In this document: positions 46,327-55,914 of the stretch, piece after piece
Layout: each line of letters begins with the position of its first letter
Numbering within the stretch: the first letter of the stretch is position 1
Notes under the pieces: generated by a model
Told to the model about the DNA's origin: nothing
The model's database searches: none
Seen by the model: only the letters and a program-made list of their open reading frames with translations
From: JAHBNG01 sp039028975
GTDB taxonomy: Bacteria > Chloroflexota > Anaerolineae > Caldilineales > Caldilineaceae
DNA: 64,000 nt
NCBI GenBank assembly: GCA_039028975.1
Contig: JBCCHB010000075.1
Location: 15,482 to 79,481, forward strand
Direction of reading: 5' to 3'
Position numbers and translations under genes: made by a program

Positions 46327-48123
46327 TCACGATATTACTTGATTTTGCAAAAATGTTCTCGTTAAGTTGCTGATTTTATATACTCGCTCCTGAATATTTC
46401 CCTGGGTATATACCAAGTTAAACTCTATTAATCTGCTTAGTGCATGATATGTTTCTTCTAATTCAAGATTACTAATTTTCATTAGAACATCTATGCTGTC
46501 TACAGCTTCATTGGTCGAGATTATAGATGATAGAACATGTTTAGATGTATTATCCAAACTATTCCACGCTCGATTGTAGATAAAAATAAAGAGGTTTTTT
46601 ATCATCGAAGTTCGTATATTACGTAGATTATCTAATACCGTATTGATTGTATGTAGACGAATTTGCCCAACAATTAATTTCAGTGCAAGAGGATTGCCAC
46701 CTAGATAATCGTAAATAGGCAGTAATTCAGCATCTTTACAAGCAACTAACTCGGGTATGTTGCTCAGTTCTGCTTCGCGTCGTATCAATTCTATAGAATT
46801 GTCCTTACTCAATTCTATTGTCCTGAAATGGTAAATGCTCGGAAAAGAGTAGAAGTTTATCCGTGAACCCAAAAGAAATTTTGTTGGATTTGATAGTTCT
46901 TTCAGGACAGGAAATAGATTTTCCATATCGGGAAATGTTTCTATATTATCGATGACGATTAGATGAGGTACATTCGTGATATGGTTGTGAAAACTTTTGA
47001 ATATCTGAGCATACGATATGTTTGCCAGTAAATCAGGGTCAGGCATAAGCTGGTAGGCCAACTGGTGAATAAGGTATTCTTGTGTGATTACTTTTTGTCT
47101 AGTTGATTCAGCATCGGCTTTGTTAATTGTGTGATTGGGGAAGGGAGAAAACCAGCCGATCTCATGATATGTGCCCTCGGCAACTACTTCACGTATGAAA
47201 GCATCCAGTAGTGCTGTCTTTCCGATTCCTCCTATTCCCTCGATTAGTATTAGATGTGGAGGCTCTGCTCTTAGTACTACTTCTTTTAACTTATCAATAT
47301 GGATGTCTGCCCCTAGTAAGTTTGCATATGTTGATGGCATTAATCGACTATCTAGTTCGCGCTCTCGCTCAGTACGAGCAGTACGTTCCTGAATATTTAT
47401 TATTTCAGTTAAGCGTTCTATTGCTTTCCTCTGCTTTGCATAGATAGATGTTTCTGATAAGTTGAAAAAAGTCGCTAGCTGTTTAATCTCTTTGCGCTCA
47501 ATAAACCTCTTTTCTAATAAATCGGCATCTTGCTTATATGTCTGCCGCAAAGTCTGTATCCCTTCAAGTAGTATTGTGTTTGCCACCTCAACGGGATTAT
47601 TGTGTTTCTGAAACCACGTTCGCTGGAATAAGTAGAGGTTCATTATCGAGCCCAGAGATTGGTTAGTGTCTCCAACGGCTCTAAGTGCCATTTTTATATC
47701 TTGACTTGTTATATACTGGCGACGGGAAGCACGGATAAAGTGATTCTTATTAGATAGTTTAACATTATGCTGCTTATAATTTGGATTAGCGACATTCACT
47801 GTGGGAATGTCTAGTTTTTCCTGAGCATCTGGTAGGAATAGTTCCTGCAATAGCGTATCGGATTGTGCGTAATCAGCACATTCTAGAAACTCTGCTGCCC
47901 ACGCTTGATTCAACATTCCTTGTAAAACGCATTTGTGTACTAGCCATTCTACATGTTTATTATTAGGTGGTATGTTTCCTCGGCGCCAATAGCGTATGCC
48001 ATCGAGACTATAATTTAGCGAATGTGCAATTTGGGTCTCAACCTCAGTGATGGTTTTGCCTTGATTTATAGCAATGGCACGAATGCCTTGAGTTAGGAGC
48101 TTTCCGAATCGTGTTTTATTCAT
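46327..48123 (-). CDS. STAND NTPase with N-terminal HTH-like region (NB-ARC/AP-ATPase type)
   Basis: 598 residues. The first 60 look helical and DNA-binding-like (TITEVETQIAHSLNYSLDGIRYWRRGNIPP). A helical linker with a sigma-like HTH (LATFFNLSETSIYAKQRKAIERL, about 216-238) follows. The NTPase core carries Walker A GIGGIGKT (296-303), Walker B LIVIDNIE, a sensor FLLGSR and the GNPLALKL motif. A winged-helix segment closes the protein (NLTRTFLQNQV). No TPR or WD sensor repeats follow. The NTPase, linker and winged helix are clearly homologous to those of the 1183-residue protein at 49778-53329. It is likely a signal-transducing switch in regulation or defence. The start has no strong Shine-Dalgarno. 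Confidence 0.8.
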   Translation of the reverse strand: MNKTRFGKLLTQGIRAIAINQGKTITEVETQIAHSLNYSLDGIRYWRRGNIPPNNKHVEWLVHKCVLQGMLNQAWAAEFLECADYAQSDTLLQELFLPDAQEKLDIPTVNVANPNYKQHNVKLSNKNHFIRASRRQYITSQDIKMALRAVGDTNQSLGSIMNLYLFQRTWFQKHNNPVEVANTILLEGIQTLRQTYKQDADLLEKRFIERKEIKQLATFFNLSETSIYAKQRKAIERLTEIINIQERTARTERERELDSRLMPSTYANLLGADIHIDKLKEVVLRAEPPHLILIEGIGGIGKTALLDAFIREVVAEGTYHEIGWFSPFPNHTINKADAESTRQKVITQEYLIHQLAYQLMPDPDLLANISYAQIFKSFHNHITNVPHLIVIDNIETFPDMENLFPVLKELSNPTKFLLGSRINFYSFPSIYHFRTIELSKDNSIELIRREAELSNIPELVACKDAELLPIYDYLGGNPLALKLIVGQIRLHTINTVLDNLRNIRTSMIKNLFIFIYNRAWNSLDNTSKHVLSSIISTNEAVDSIDVLMKISNLELEETYHALSRLIEFNLVYTQGNIQERVYKISNLTRTFLQNQVIS

Positions 48124-49457
48124 GCTTTGAGGATTTGCCTAAAAATGACCAAGGGAATCTTCTTGGTACTAATCTGCAGAATCAGCTACTTTATCGTTAG
48201 AGGTGCTCTACAAAAATTTGCAGTAGGATTTGTGTAGCTCATTTTTCTCAGGCCTTGCTATAATATAGACAGCTATAAACTATCGTGTAAACTTCTTGAG
48301 AAATGAATGATCTATTAATCTTTTGTATTGATTAAGACTCATGATGGATTCTTGGGATCTCTTGAGCGCATATTTTAGCCTGAGAAATCATCTGCTGATA
48401 GCGGCAGATCCTTGGAATCCGATAAGAGCCTTGATTAATTAATGTTTCTAAGTGAGCTGACCACTATATCTAATGGTTTAATTCATATACTAAGGCAATA
48501 CTAAAAATTGATATTAGTAGCACCAGCTATCTAGTATCTACAAATTAGTACCCTTGGTTAGTTAGGCAGTCAAAGTAGATGATATGTTTCTTCATAGTTA
48601 AAACTTACAGCTATTTTATATACAGGCACAAAATTGTATAGGTATTGGTTCTATGTTAATTTAGATTTTGTGATACTAATTGAGTTACTAGATTTGACCA
48701 CTATATGCATTCTTGACTTATCTAGAGTTGTCAAGTAGCTGAAGGTTGGTATTAATAATTAGACTTTGCTGACTCTCACTTAAGTCGTGTCAGAGTAAAC
48801 TATCAAAATGTTGTAGCAAGGTATTGCATAATCAGTTTTTCTGCGTTGACAATTTTAGAAAGCACGAGCGAAATCGGCTGAATTAGGCACTTTCTCAGAG
48901 AGAAACTGTTACGACTTTGCGATATAGCTGGGTGTTACAACTTAGTGAGAGTTGGCAATTTAGAATTCATAATAATATTTCTGTTTTTTTATCAAAAAGG
49001 TGACTAAATATGATATATCCAATAAATACCTGGTCTAATGGCGTGTTGTTTGGCCATCAAGAGGGTCTTGGCGGTGGATAAAACCACAAATTCATCATAA
49101 AGACCAAACCTATTTAGAATGTTGTATATCGATTTTCGTAAGTATCTTCACGATAAAACGAGGTCAATTATGGGAAGGTGTATTTGTTGGTGTCCTGAGT
49201 GACTGAGAAATTACGTTTCTACTACCATTTATTGAGACGATACCTTCGTAAAAGCGAAAAAAAACAATTAACTTAAGTTGCCACCTCAAAAAATTGCACA
49301 TAGTAGTTTTTTAGGTACTACTAGAGAGAAGCTAGAAATGGATACACATTTTATTTGACGCAAGTGGAGTTGCATTTCCGCTAAAGGATTGCAAAATAGT
49401 CCTATCCACATCAAATTCGACTAGTTTCGAAAATTTGGTTCTAAATTCCCCGCATCT
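48124..49457. other. Long AT-rich intergenic region inside the island
   Basis: About 1.3 kb with frequent stops in all frames and no convincing gene. Several short hairpins are visible, but none could be assigned to a known RNA. It may be decayed mobile-element sequence. Confidence 0.3.
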
Positions 49458-49471
49458 TTTTAACAATCTTT

Positions 49472-49589
49472 TGTAGTGGGCAGGCTGATAGTGAACACTT
49501 TGAAAAACGCGGCTTTTTCGAAATTTTCTCTGATAGATTTTCAAAAATGTTGCTTTTTGTACTGTCTACCCTCAGCCTGCCCATTACAG
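49472..49589. mobile_element. MITE-like element with 14-bp flanking direct repeats
   Basis: The terminal inverted repeats TGTAGTGGGCAGGCTGA (49472-49488) and TCAGCCTGCCCATTACA (49572-49588) match at 16 of 17 positions. The direct repeat TTTTAACAATCTTT flanks the element on both sides (49458-49471 and 49590-49603). It has no coding capacity, so it is a non-autonomous insertion about 118 bp long. Confidence 0.65.
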
Positions 49590-49732
49590 TTTTAACAATC
49601 TTTCATCAAATAATGCGTCCTGCATTATTGGTTTTTTCTCTGGTAGAGTCGAAAAGTTTGACGACTATGCATAAAAATTCAAGATAGCAACTTGTGTTAA
49701 TTACAGGTAATATCTAAGTATGCTTGTTGACT

Positions 49733-49775
49733 AAAAGCAGATTTATTATTTCAAATATTTAATAAGTCTGCTTTT
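49733..49775 (-). terminator. Strong Rho-independent terminator of the trypsin-AAA/STAND operon
   Basis: AAAAGCAGATTTATTA (49733-49748) pairs with TAATAAGTCTGCTTTT (49760-49775) over 16 positions with one wobble. On the minus strand the stem ends in TTTT. It starts two bases after the stop codon of the STAND-TPR gene. Confidence 0.85.
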
Positions 49776-49777
49776 CT

Positions 49778-52700
49778 TTATCTTAAAATATTAAGACGTT
49801 CCTGGATAAGCTTTTTTTGCTCACTATAACCATCTTCATGCTTGGTCTGATCGAGCAGTGTCAGTGCATGTTGAAACATACTAACGGATTCAGTTGTACC
49901 TTTCTGTTCCATCAGTGTAGTTCCCAACTCGTACATAGTATTTACTAACGCTCTTATATTATTTAATCTTTCCCAAATCCTAATGGAATTTTCGAAAACT
50001 GACTTTGCGTTTGTGTACTGACTTATAGAGCGATATGCTATTCCCATATTATTATAGACCCTTGCTAAATTCAAATCGTTTTGCAAAGCTCGAAATATTT
50101 TCTCTGCTTCTATATATTCTTCCAATGCGTCATTATACTCTCCTTGGTTAGCATAAGTTATACCGAGATTCATCTGAGTAAGGGCTTCACCTAGAGGATC
50201 GTCGACATTTTGTGTGTAAAGAGCTATAGCTTCGTTGTAGAACTCCGCAGCCTCTTCAAATTTTTTCTGCCTATTTACTGCCACACCAAGATTACGTAAG
50301 CCCCAAGCGAGCCGACGTTTATCATCATTATGTTTCCATAATTTTATCGATTTCTTATAGTTATTTTCGGCTTCCACCCATTTGTCTTTATGCGAGTTAA
50401 TGTTGCCTAATACAAAGTAACAATAGGCTTGTTCTTCGGTATAGTTTTCTAACAAATCCATCGCAACCATGATTAAGCGCTCGGCATCGTTATATTTGAC
50501 TCTTTGAACTCGAAGGGTTGCCAATAGGGCCAAGGCGTATCCATGTTCCCGTTTCGAGCGGACCTTTTGGAATTTCTTTATACTCTCATTCAGCCACGAT
50601 TCAGCAGTCTCGAAATCGCTCATCAGACGGTACAGTTTACCTATCTCTAGACATAATGTTCCTTCACGAAAATCACCACGCTCAATACCGATTTGATTTA
50701 CTCCCTTTTCCAGATATTGAATCCAGCTTTCCCGGTATCCAGCCATTTCCATCTTCTGCGCCATAGTCATCAGTAAATTATATCCCTCGATCCAAGTCTC
50801 CGGAATTTCAAGAAGGTAACTCAAAACATTCAGAGCGCGGTCGCGAGCCTCATTAGAAATCCGAGAATATTTCTCTTCACTCTCTATTCGAGTTCGCGCT
50901 ATAATAGCCATTCTTACTAACATTTGCTGAAAACGCCCCGCTAATTTAGTCTGACTCCTTTTTAGCACTTGTGTACTCAAAAATGTTCGCGTTAATTGAT
51001 GGATACTGTAACTTTTATCGGAGATGCCTCGGGCCTCTATCAGGCTAGCTTGAATCAGCTCATCGAGAGCTATACGAATGCCTGACTTATCTATTGCATT
51101 TATCCCTACTATAATATCAAAACCTTCACCACCTGGATGTGTTACACACATACTGAGAAGTACTCTACGGCAAACATCATCAAGGTTTTCCCACACATGT
51201 GAATAAATGTGATCATAGAGTCTCTCGACACTTACCCCACGCGCCAATCGCATATCTTCTAAAGTCAAGTCTAGCCCATTAGTGTGCATTTGACCTATTA
51301 TCAATCTTAGTGCAAGTGGATTCCCACCCACGGTCTCATAGATCGACCGCAGCACGTCATCACTGCTCTCAACTATCATGGTTAGGTTTAGATCTTTAGC
51401 CGCTAAACGTATTACCTGAAATGCCTCTTCTTCACTGAGTTCAGGTATTGGGAAATGAAAAAGGTTAGGATAACCATAAGTCCTTGCACGAGAAGTAAGT
51501 AAAAACTTGGTTGGATTCGCCAAGTCATGAAGTAACGGCAGAAGGCATTCCAAATCGATATCAGTTTCTAGATTATCTATAGTGATTAAGTGCGGTATCT
51601 CTTTCAATCGCTTGCGTAAAATAGTATAAACATCATCAGCATATCTAAATACATGAGGAATTAGAATATTGGCTAAGCTATCAATGAAATCTTTACCCGC
51701 AAGAGCAGGTCCTCCTTCATCATCAGTAATCGAGTTGGGAGATGCTTTTATCCAAGCTATTTCTTCAAAGCTATCATTATTTACGGCCTCTCTCATCACG
51801 GCATCAGCTAAAGATGTTTTCCCTATGCCACCTAGTCCCTCAAGGGAAAAAATCCAGGGGGAATCAGGGGAACTTAAAGCGTCATGGATGCGCTTAACAT
51901 GCCTTTTTGTACCCAATAGTTCAACAAAGGAAGGCGGATCTAACCTCCCTAACAGCTTTTCTCTTAAAACTTTGCGAGCAATCACTTCTTTACTATATAA
52001 CACCTTTGCTAAGAGGAAGACACTATATCTCTCTTCATCATTATCTACTTCCCCGACCAGTTTTCTCTTGGTTAAGTAGCTATCTAAAAAATTCGCAATA
52101 TGTAGATGTCTATGCCGCAATTCGTCTATTGCATCAGACATAATCTGGTTGGCTACTTCAGAGGGCATTACATCTCCGTACGAGTTCTTACTTCGAAACA
52201 AATAAAAGGAATTCAATGATGACTCAACAATGCCAATGTTATTCCAATGTTCTAATGCATTTCGGACATCTGCAAAATATCGGTAGGCACCTTGATGCAA
52301 AGACAATGGCCCAGAATGGCCAAACACTCTTTCATAAATTTTGTTTCGGTATATAGGTTTGTCCGATATTATTCCTATGATTCTCAATTCGTCAAACTGT
52401 TCTTTGTCAACTACTGATCGTCTATCTGCTAGTATATCTAGAATTGCTAGATGTAAATCCTGCCTCAACAAAATTTGATTAACTACATAATCAAAATGAA
52501 TGTTTGTGGGAGATTCCTCGATGATAGTATTAATAACAGTATCCACCATATTCGAATTCACAACCGTAAATGAATGCTTTTGAACAAATTCCCATAGATT
52601 CTCCAGAACTAGTTGTGTCAAATATACCATCCCATTAGTGTGATAATAGATCCGACTAGATACATCAGAATTAACTTGAATTTCATCATCTTGTAAAAAA

Positions 52701-53329
52701 AGTGTTATACTTTTGACCTCTTTCATAGAAAAGTCAGAAAGAACAATCTCGTTACCAACATTAAAGGGTGAACGATAAGGTTCAGATATCAGCTGCCTTG
52801 GCAATGCCGCGCCAGAAAGCACAAATTGTACTTTAGTGAAATGAGAACCTCCTTCCGATGCTCTTTTGTTAAAAGCTGCTCTGATTTTCGAAAAAAAACT
52901 TTCGCGGAAATCACTTCCCATCAACACATCAACTTCATCTAAAATAATGATGACTTGATGTTCGTTGCTCCTAATTAAGTTCTCCAGTATTCCGTCAAGA
53001 TCATAAACTTGCTGGTTTGAGTCTATGTATGAACTAACTTTAGTAGCTATGTTGGATGAGAGGGTCCTTAAAAACGCAGAAAAGTCGTTACCTGATGCCT
53101 CTGGTATCTCAGATAGATCTATAAATATCGAGAGATATTCTTCTGTAGGCAACCTACGAACCGTAGATTCTAGCAAACTGGATTTGCCACTTTGACGCGG
53201 AGCGGACAAATATGGATAACGGCGGTTTCTTAATATTACTTCATATAGCTCAGAATCCGCCTGTCTTTTTATGTACGAAACACCAGTGAAAGTACCGGCT
53301 GCTCGATAGGGGTTTTCACGAGATTTCAT
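49778..53329 (-). CDS. AAA-STAND-TPR protein with two NTPase domains
   Basis: 1183 residues. An N-terminal AAA_35-like ATPase has Walker A APRQSGKS (43-50) and Walker B IIILDEVD (127-134). A helical linker at about 345-420 (SLNSFYLFRS...EVANQI) is shared with the 598-residue STAND protein. A second, STAND-type NTPase has GLGGIGKT (498-505), LITIDNLE, FLLTSR and GNPLALRL, followed by a winged helix (LTRTFLSTQV) and about eight TPRs (880-1170). Such proteins sense a ligand with the repeats and switch with the NTPase. Its ATG overlaps the stop of the upstream trypsin-AAA gene by four bases (53326-53329), so the two proteins are made together. The operon ends in a strong terminator. Confidence 0.87.
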   Translation of the reverse strand: MKSRENPYRAAGTFTGVSYIKRQADSELYEVILRNRRYPYLSAPRQSGKSSLLESTVRRLPTEEYLSIFIDLSEIPEASGNDFSAFLRTLSSNIATKVSSYIDSNQQVYDLDGILENLIRSNEHQVIIILDEVDVLMGSDFRESFFSKIRAAFNKRASEGGSHFTKVQFVLSGAALPRQLISEPYRSPFNVGNEIVLSDFSMKEVKSITLFLQDDEIQVNSDVSSRIYYHTNGMVYLTQLVLENLWEFVQKHSFTVVNSNMVDTVINTIIEESPTNIHFDYVVNQILLRQDLHLAILDILADRRSVVDKEQFDELRIIGIISDKPIYRNKIYERVFGHSGPLSLHQGAYRYFADVRNALEHWNNIGIVESSLNSFYLFRSKNSYGDVMPSEVANQIMSDAIDELRHRHLHIANFLDSYLTKRKLVGEVDNDEERYSVFLLAKVLYSKEVIARKVLREKLLGRLDPPSFVELLGTKRHVKRIHDALSSPDSPWIFSLEGLGGIGKTSLADAVMREAVNNDSFEEIAWIKASPNSITDDEGGPALAGKDFIDSLANILIPHVFRYADDVYTILRKRLKEIPHLITIDNLETDIDLECLLPLLHDLANPTKFLLTSRARTYGYPNLFHFPIPELSEEEAFQVIRLAAKDLNLTMIVESSDDVLRSIYETVGGNPLALRLIIGQMHTNGLDLTLEDMRLARGVSVERLYDHIYSHVWENLDDVCRRVLLSMCVTHPGGEGFDIIVGINAIDKSGIRIALDELIQASLIEARGISDKSYSIHQLTRTFLSTQVLKRSQTKLAGRFQQMLVRMAIIARTRIESEEKYSRISNEARDRALNVLSYLLEIPETWIEGYNLLMTMAQKMEMAGYRESWIQYLEKGVNQIGIERGDFREGTLCLEIGKLYRLMSDFETAESWLNESIKKFQKVRSKREHGYALALLATLRVQRVKYNDAERLIMVAMDLLENYTEEQAYCYFVLGNINSHKDKWVEAENNYKKSIKLWKHNDDKRRLAWGLRNLGVAVNRQKKFEEAAEFYNEAIALYTQNVDDPLGEALTQMNLGITYANQGEYNDALEEYIEAEKIFRALQNDLNLARVYNNMGIAYRSISQYTNAKSVFENSIRIWERLNNIRALVNTMYELGTTLMEQKGTTESVSMFQHALTLLDQTKHEDGYSEQKKLIQERLNILR

Positions 53330-54948
53330 TTGTAACTCTCCGGACGTTGAATGATATTTTCCATTACATCCTTTGATAAATTATCTTGCATAGAATCGAA
53401 CAAACGGGAAGATAATAATTGCAAGGCTCTAGGTCTACCCGCAGTATATTCCACAATAAGATCAATTTGCTCATATGCCACTTGGCGAGCCGGAACGGGT
53501 AATAATTCCAGCAAATCAAGAGTATTTTGTACTGAGAATGGCTCAATATTGATCTCTTTCCATTGCCTGTGGAATTTTTCTCTATCTACGCCTTTTGCTG
53601 ATAGTATCTTATCTATAGGTTCTGGAACGCATACAAGAATTCTGGAAGTGTTGCGCACTTTCGATAGGTTTGATAATAGTGTTGGCACAAAGGAAGATGT
53701 GACTTGTTTTGACATAACGCCAAATTCATCTAATTGAAATATTACAGGTTGAGCCGCGACGGTTTTTAATAATTCAGTCCAAGTCTCAATGCGGCGTTCC
53801 AAAAACTTGCTGACACGTTCAAAAAAACCCATAATAAACAGATTTTCATCGTCCCACCGTAACGCCATAAAATCGATAGGAATAAACTTCCAAGTTCCGC
53901 CAGTAGGTTGAGGGGCATTCATAAGTAAACTGGATTTTCCTATTTCATATTCTCCACTGATGGCAATAAATTGGTTGCTTTCAATCGATAATTTCAATTC
54001 ATGATCACATTTTCTTGGGATATATGATTCTGCATTCTTGACTAATGGTCCCGCTTCCACAAATGGATTGTCATCAATTTTAGCTTCGATATGCTTTCGG
54101 ATAGGAGAATTATTTTGTTCTTTAAGTTCAGCTAACACCTTAGACCAGTTAGTGCCTAAATCATCGATGATCCATTTAAGATGCACTCCACGGTTATATT
54201 CTTGTTTTGCTCGATGCAACCCAACAAGGACACCGTGAACGTTAAAACACGGCGACCCCGATGAGCCAATAGCTGTGGTTACATCGTATTCTATAATTCT
54301 CTCGTTTTCATCTATTGATACGATACGACCTACTGCCAACTTTAGAGGAGCGGCCTTTGGGTGCTGGAGCATAATCACATCAGAATTCTCCTTTAGGCCA
54401 TTAGTATCGCAATCTAATAGATTTATGAAGCCTCTTCTTGTCACATTCGACTGTATTGAAAGCGTGCTACAACGCTGATTAGCAGCATCTTTCTCTATTC
54501 TAAGAAGTGCATAATCTAACCCTTTAGGATATTTTTCACTGAACGCAACTAACCATTCGGTAGCGTGCAATTTGAAATCTAACCTTGGACTTCTTTCAGC
54601 TTCATCATTACCGAAATATTCGAAACGAATAAGCAGATCATCCGGGTGAGACCAAGCTTTGTCACACTTTTGCATCTCAGAACTATGAATGAGTTCCTCA
54701 ACAACATGATAATTTGTCAATATAATGTCAGAACTGACTAATAGACCTGTACCAGTACCTTCTTGGCCGTTAAATGCCTGACCACGGTATCTCACTTGAA
54801 TAAGACAGATTTGAGCGGTGATTTGTGCTAGTGTGCGTAAGTAATTTTGCGGATCTAGGAAATTGTCTTGGCTGCGAATAAACCTCTCTAAGTGCTCTCT
54901 AGAATTTCTGTCTAATGGTAAATTTCTGGGTAAATGATTCCTATACAT
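53326..54948 (-). CDS. Cytoplasmic trypsin-like protease fused to an AAA ATPase
   Basis: 540 residues with no signal peptide, so it should act inside the cell. The protease domain (about 40-265) has GTGLLVSSDIILTNYHVV with His81, GLDYALLRI with Asp145, and TAIGSSGSP with Ser230, a complete triad of the trypsin_2 type. The ATPase domain (about 315-540) has Walker A GEYEIGKS (332-339) and Walker B PVIFQLDEFG. It is the upstream gene of a two-gene operon with the AAA-STAND-TPR gene (four-base overlap). A protease effector plus a STAND sensor recalls bacterial NLR-like conflict systems, but this exact pairing I do not recognise. The effector role is inference. Confidence 0.85.
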   Translation of the reverse strand: MYRNHLPRNLPLDRNSREHLERFIRSQDNFLDPQNYLRTLAQITAQICLIQVRYRGQAFNGQEGTGTGLLVSSDIILTNYHVVEELIHSSEMQKCDKAWSHPDDLLIRFEYFGNDEAERSPRLDFKLHATEWLVAFSEKYPKGLDYALLRIEKDAANQRCSTLSIQSNVTRRGFINLLDCDTNGLKENSDVIMLQHPKAAPLKLAVGRIVSIDENERIIEYDVTTAIGSSGSPCFNVHGVLVGLHRAKQEYNRGVHLKWIIDDLGTNWSKVLAELKEQNNSPIRKHIEAKIDDNPFVEAGPLVKNAESYIPRKCDHELKLSIESNQFIAISGEYEIGKSSLLMNAPQPTGGTWKFIPIDFMALRWDDENLFIMGFFERVSKFLERRIETWTELLKTVAAQPVIFQLDEFGVMSKQVTSSFVPTLLSNLSKVRNTSRILVCVPEPIDKILSAKGVDREKFHRQWKEINIEPFSVQNTLDLLELLPVPARQVAYEQIDLIVEYTAGRPRALQLLSSRLFDSMQDNLSKDVMENIIQRPESYK

Positions 54949-55521
54949 GCTGCCATTTCCATGTAAGAACTAAGTGAAACTGGACTGGGTCAAACCAGTA
55001 TCTACCGAATTAGGTAGACAATATTATTTGCCAAACTATTTTTGATTAATCTCGTAAATCTTTTTGGAGATGATGAGCGTCATGAATAGACAATTCTATG
55101 GCAAGGAGGCAATCCATGAGTACGATACCAACAGGAATACTAGAAGGCCAGTTTTATGGACCTGCATGAGTACCATGAAAAGAGGATTCGAGAGCAAGAT
55201 ACCGTTACATGCTCTGACTGTTTTTGTACGTAAGCGTCAGAAACCCGCTATATACGGATAATATCGAACTGTATATTGGATTTCAGAGTGTCGTAGGTGA
55301 CTTAAACACTCAGGGGTTGCATGAGATATTTAACTATATATTCTAACGCCTATATACCAATGCCAATGGAAGATGCTACCCATAAAACTAAACAAGACAA
55401 CCCCAGGGCGATGAAAAATCGGCCATGATACAGGGTCGAAACGATTCAAGATAACCTTGAATTGAACGAAACCGATCAAGATTGTAGCTAAGCCATAACT
55501 CAAGAAAGGAGGTGAGTCGGT
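54949..55521. other. Upstream region of the trypsin-AAA operon
   Basis: 573 bp that should contain the operon promoter on the minus strand. A 17-codon plus-strand frame at 55116-55169 has a perfect AGGAGG in front of its ATG, but nothing else supports it. No larger gene is convincing. Confidence 0.3.
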
Positions 55522-55600
55522 TGTTATACTCAGCACGGGTTAAAACTGGACATTTGGCTTGACCGAAAATGTTCATTTCTAACCCGTTTGCAGTATAACA
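55522..55600. repeat. 79-bp hairpin element
   Basis: The arms TGTTATACTCAGCACGGGTTA (55522-55542) and TAACCCGTTTGCAGTATAACA (55580-55600) match at 17 of 21 positions, and pairing continues inward with TGGACATTT/AAATGTTCA. It lies just upstream of a probable transposase remnant and may be an insertion-sequence end or a small palindromic element. Confidence 0.6.
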
Positions 55601-55613
55601 GAGTAGAAAGTGA

Positions 55614-55914
55614 TCCAACACAACTAACATTCTGCCATTTGCTGACTCCAACGACTTCATCATCGCAATGGCAAATCTTGTTGCTGGCAACCACATTGAT
55701 GACTGGCGGCTTAAGCAGCATTTTCAGGATGGTTTCAAGTGCATAAATCAACTTAGGTTAGAAGCTTTGGGCCATTTTAGGTGCTAAGCTTTCATTTTGT
55801 GCCAATAATATTACCAGTGCCTTCTTCAAGCATGGTCTAATCCACAACATCAAGGAGAACCCTCGCAGCCACATGTTAATGGAGTATAGGACTAAGCGCC
55901 TCCTCAATGAATAG
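55614..55914 (+). pseudogene. Frameshifted probable transposase remnant
   Basis: The plus strand reads IIAMANLVAGNHIDDWRLKQ, then HFQDGFK, to about 55787. After a +1 shift it continues as CANNITSAFFKHGLIHNIKE and ends RTKRLLNE-stop at 55912-55914. Both halves look like real protein sequence, and the shift joins them without loss. The W-R-L-K-Q-H-F-x-D-G-F-K pattern recalls C-terminal parts of DDE transposases, but I cannot name a family. There is no start codon or catalytic core. Confidence 0.35.

Noticed and set aside
49332..49544. 70-codon minus-strand frame
   Set aside because: It overlaps the MITE-like element and its flanking repeat; no protein features.
55388..55751. Two minus-strand frames of 73-102 codons
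   Set aside because: They run across the hairpin element and antisense to a better plus-strand transposase-like reading.
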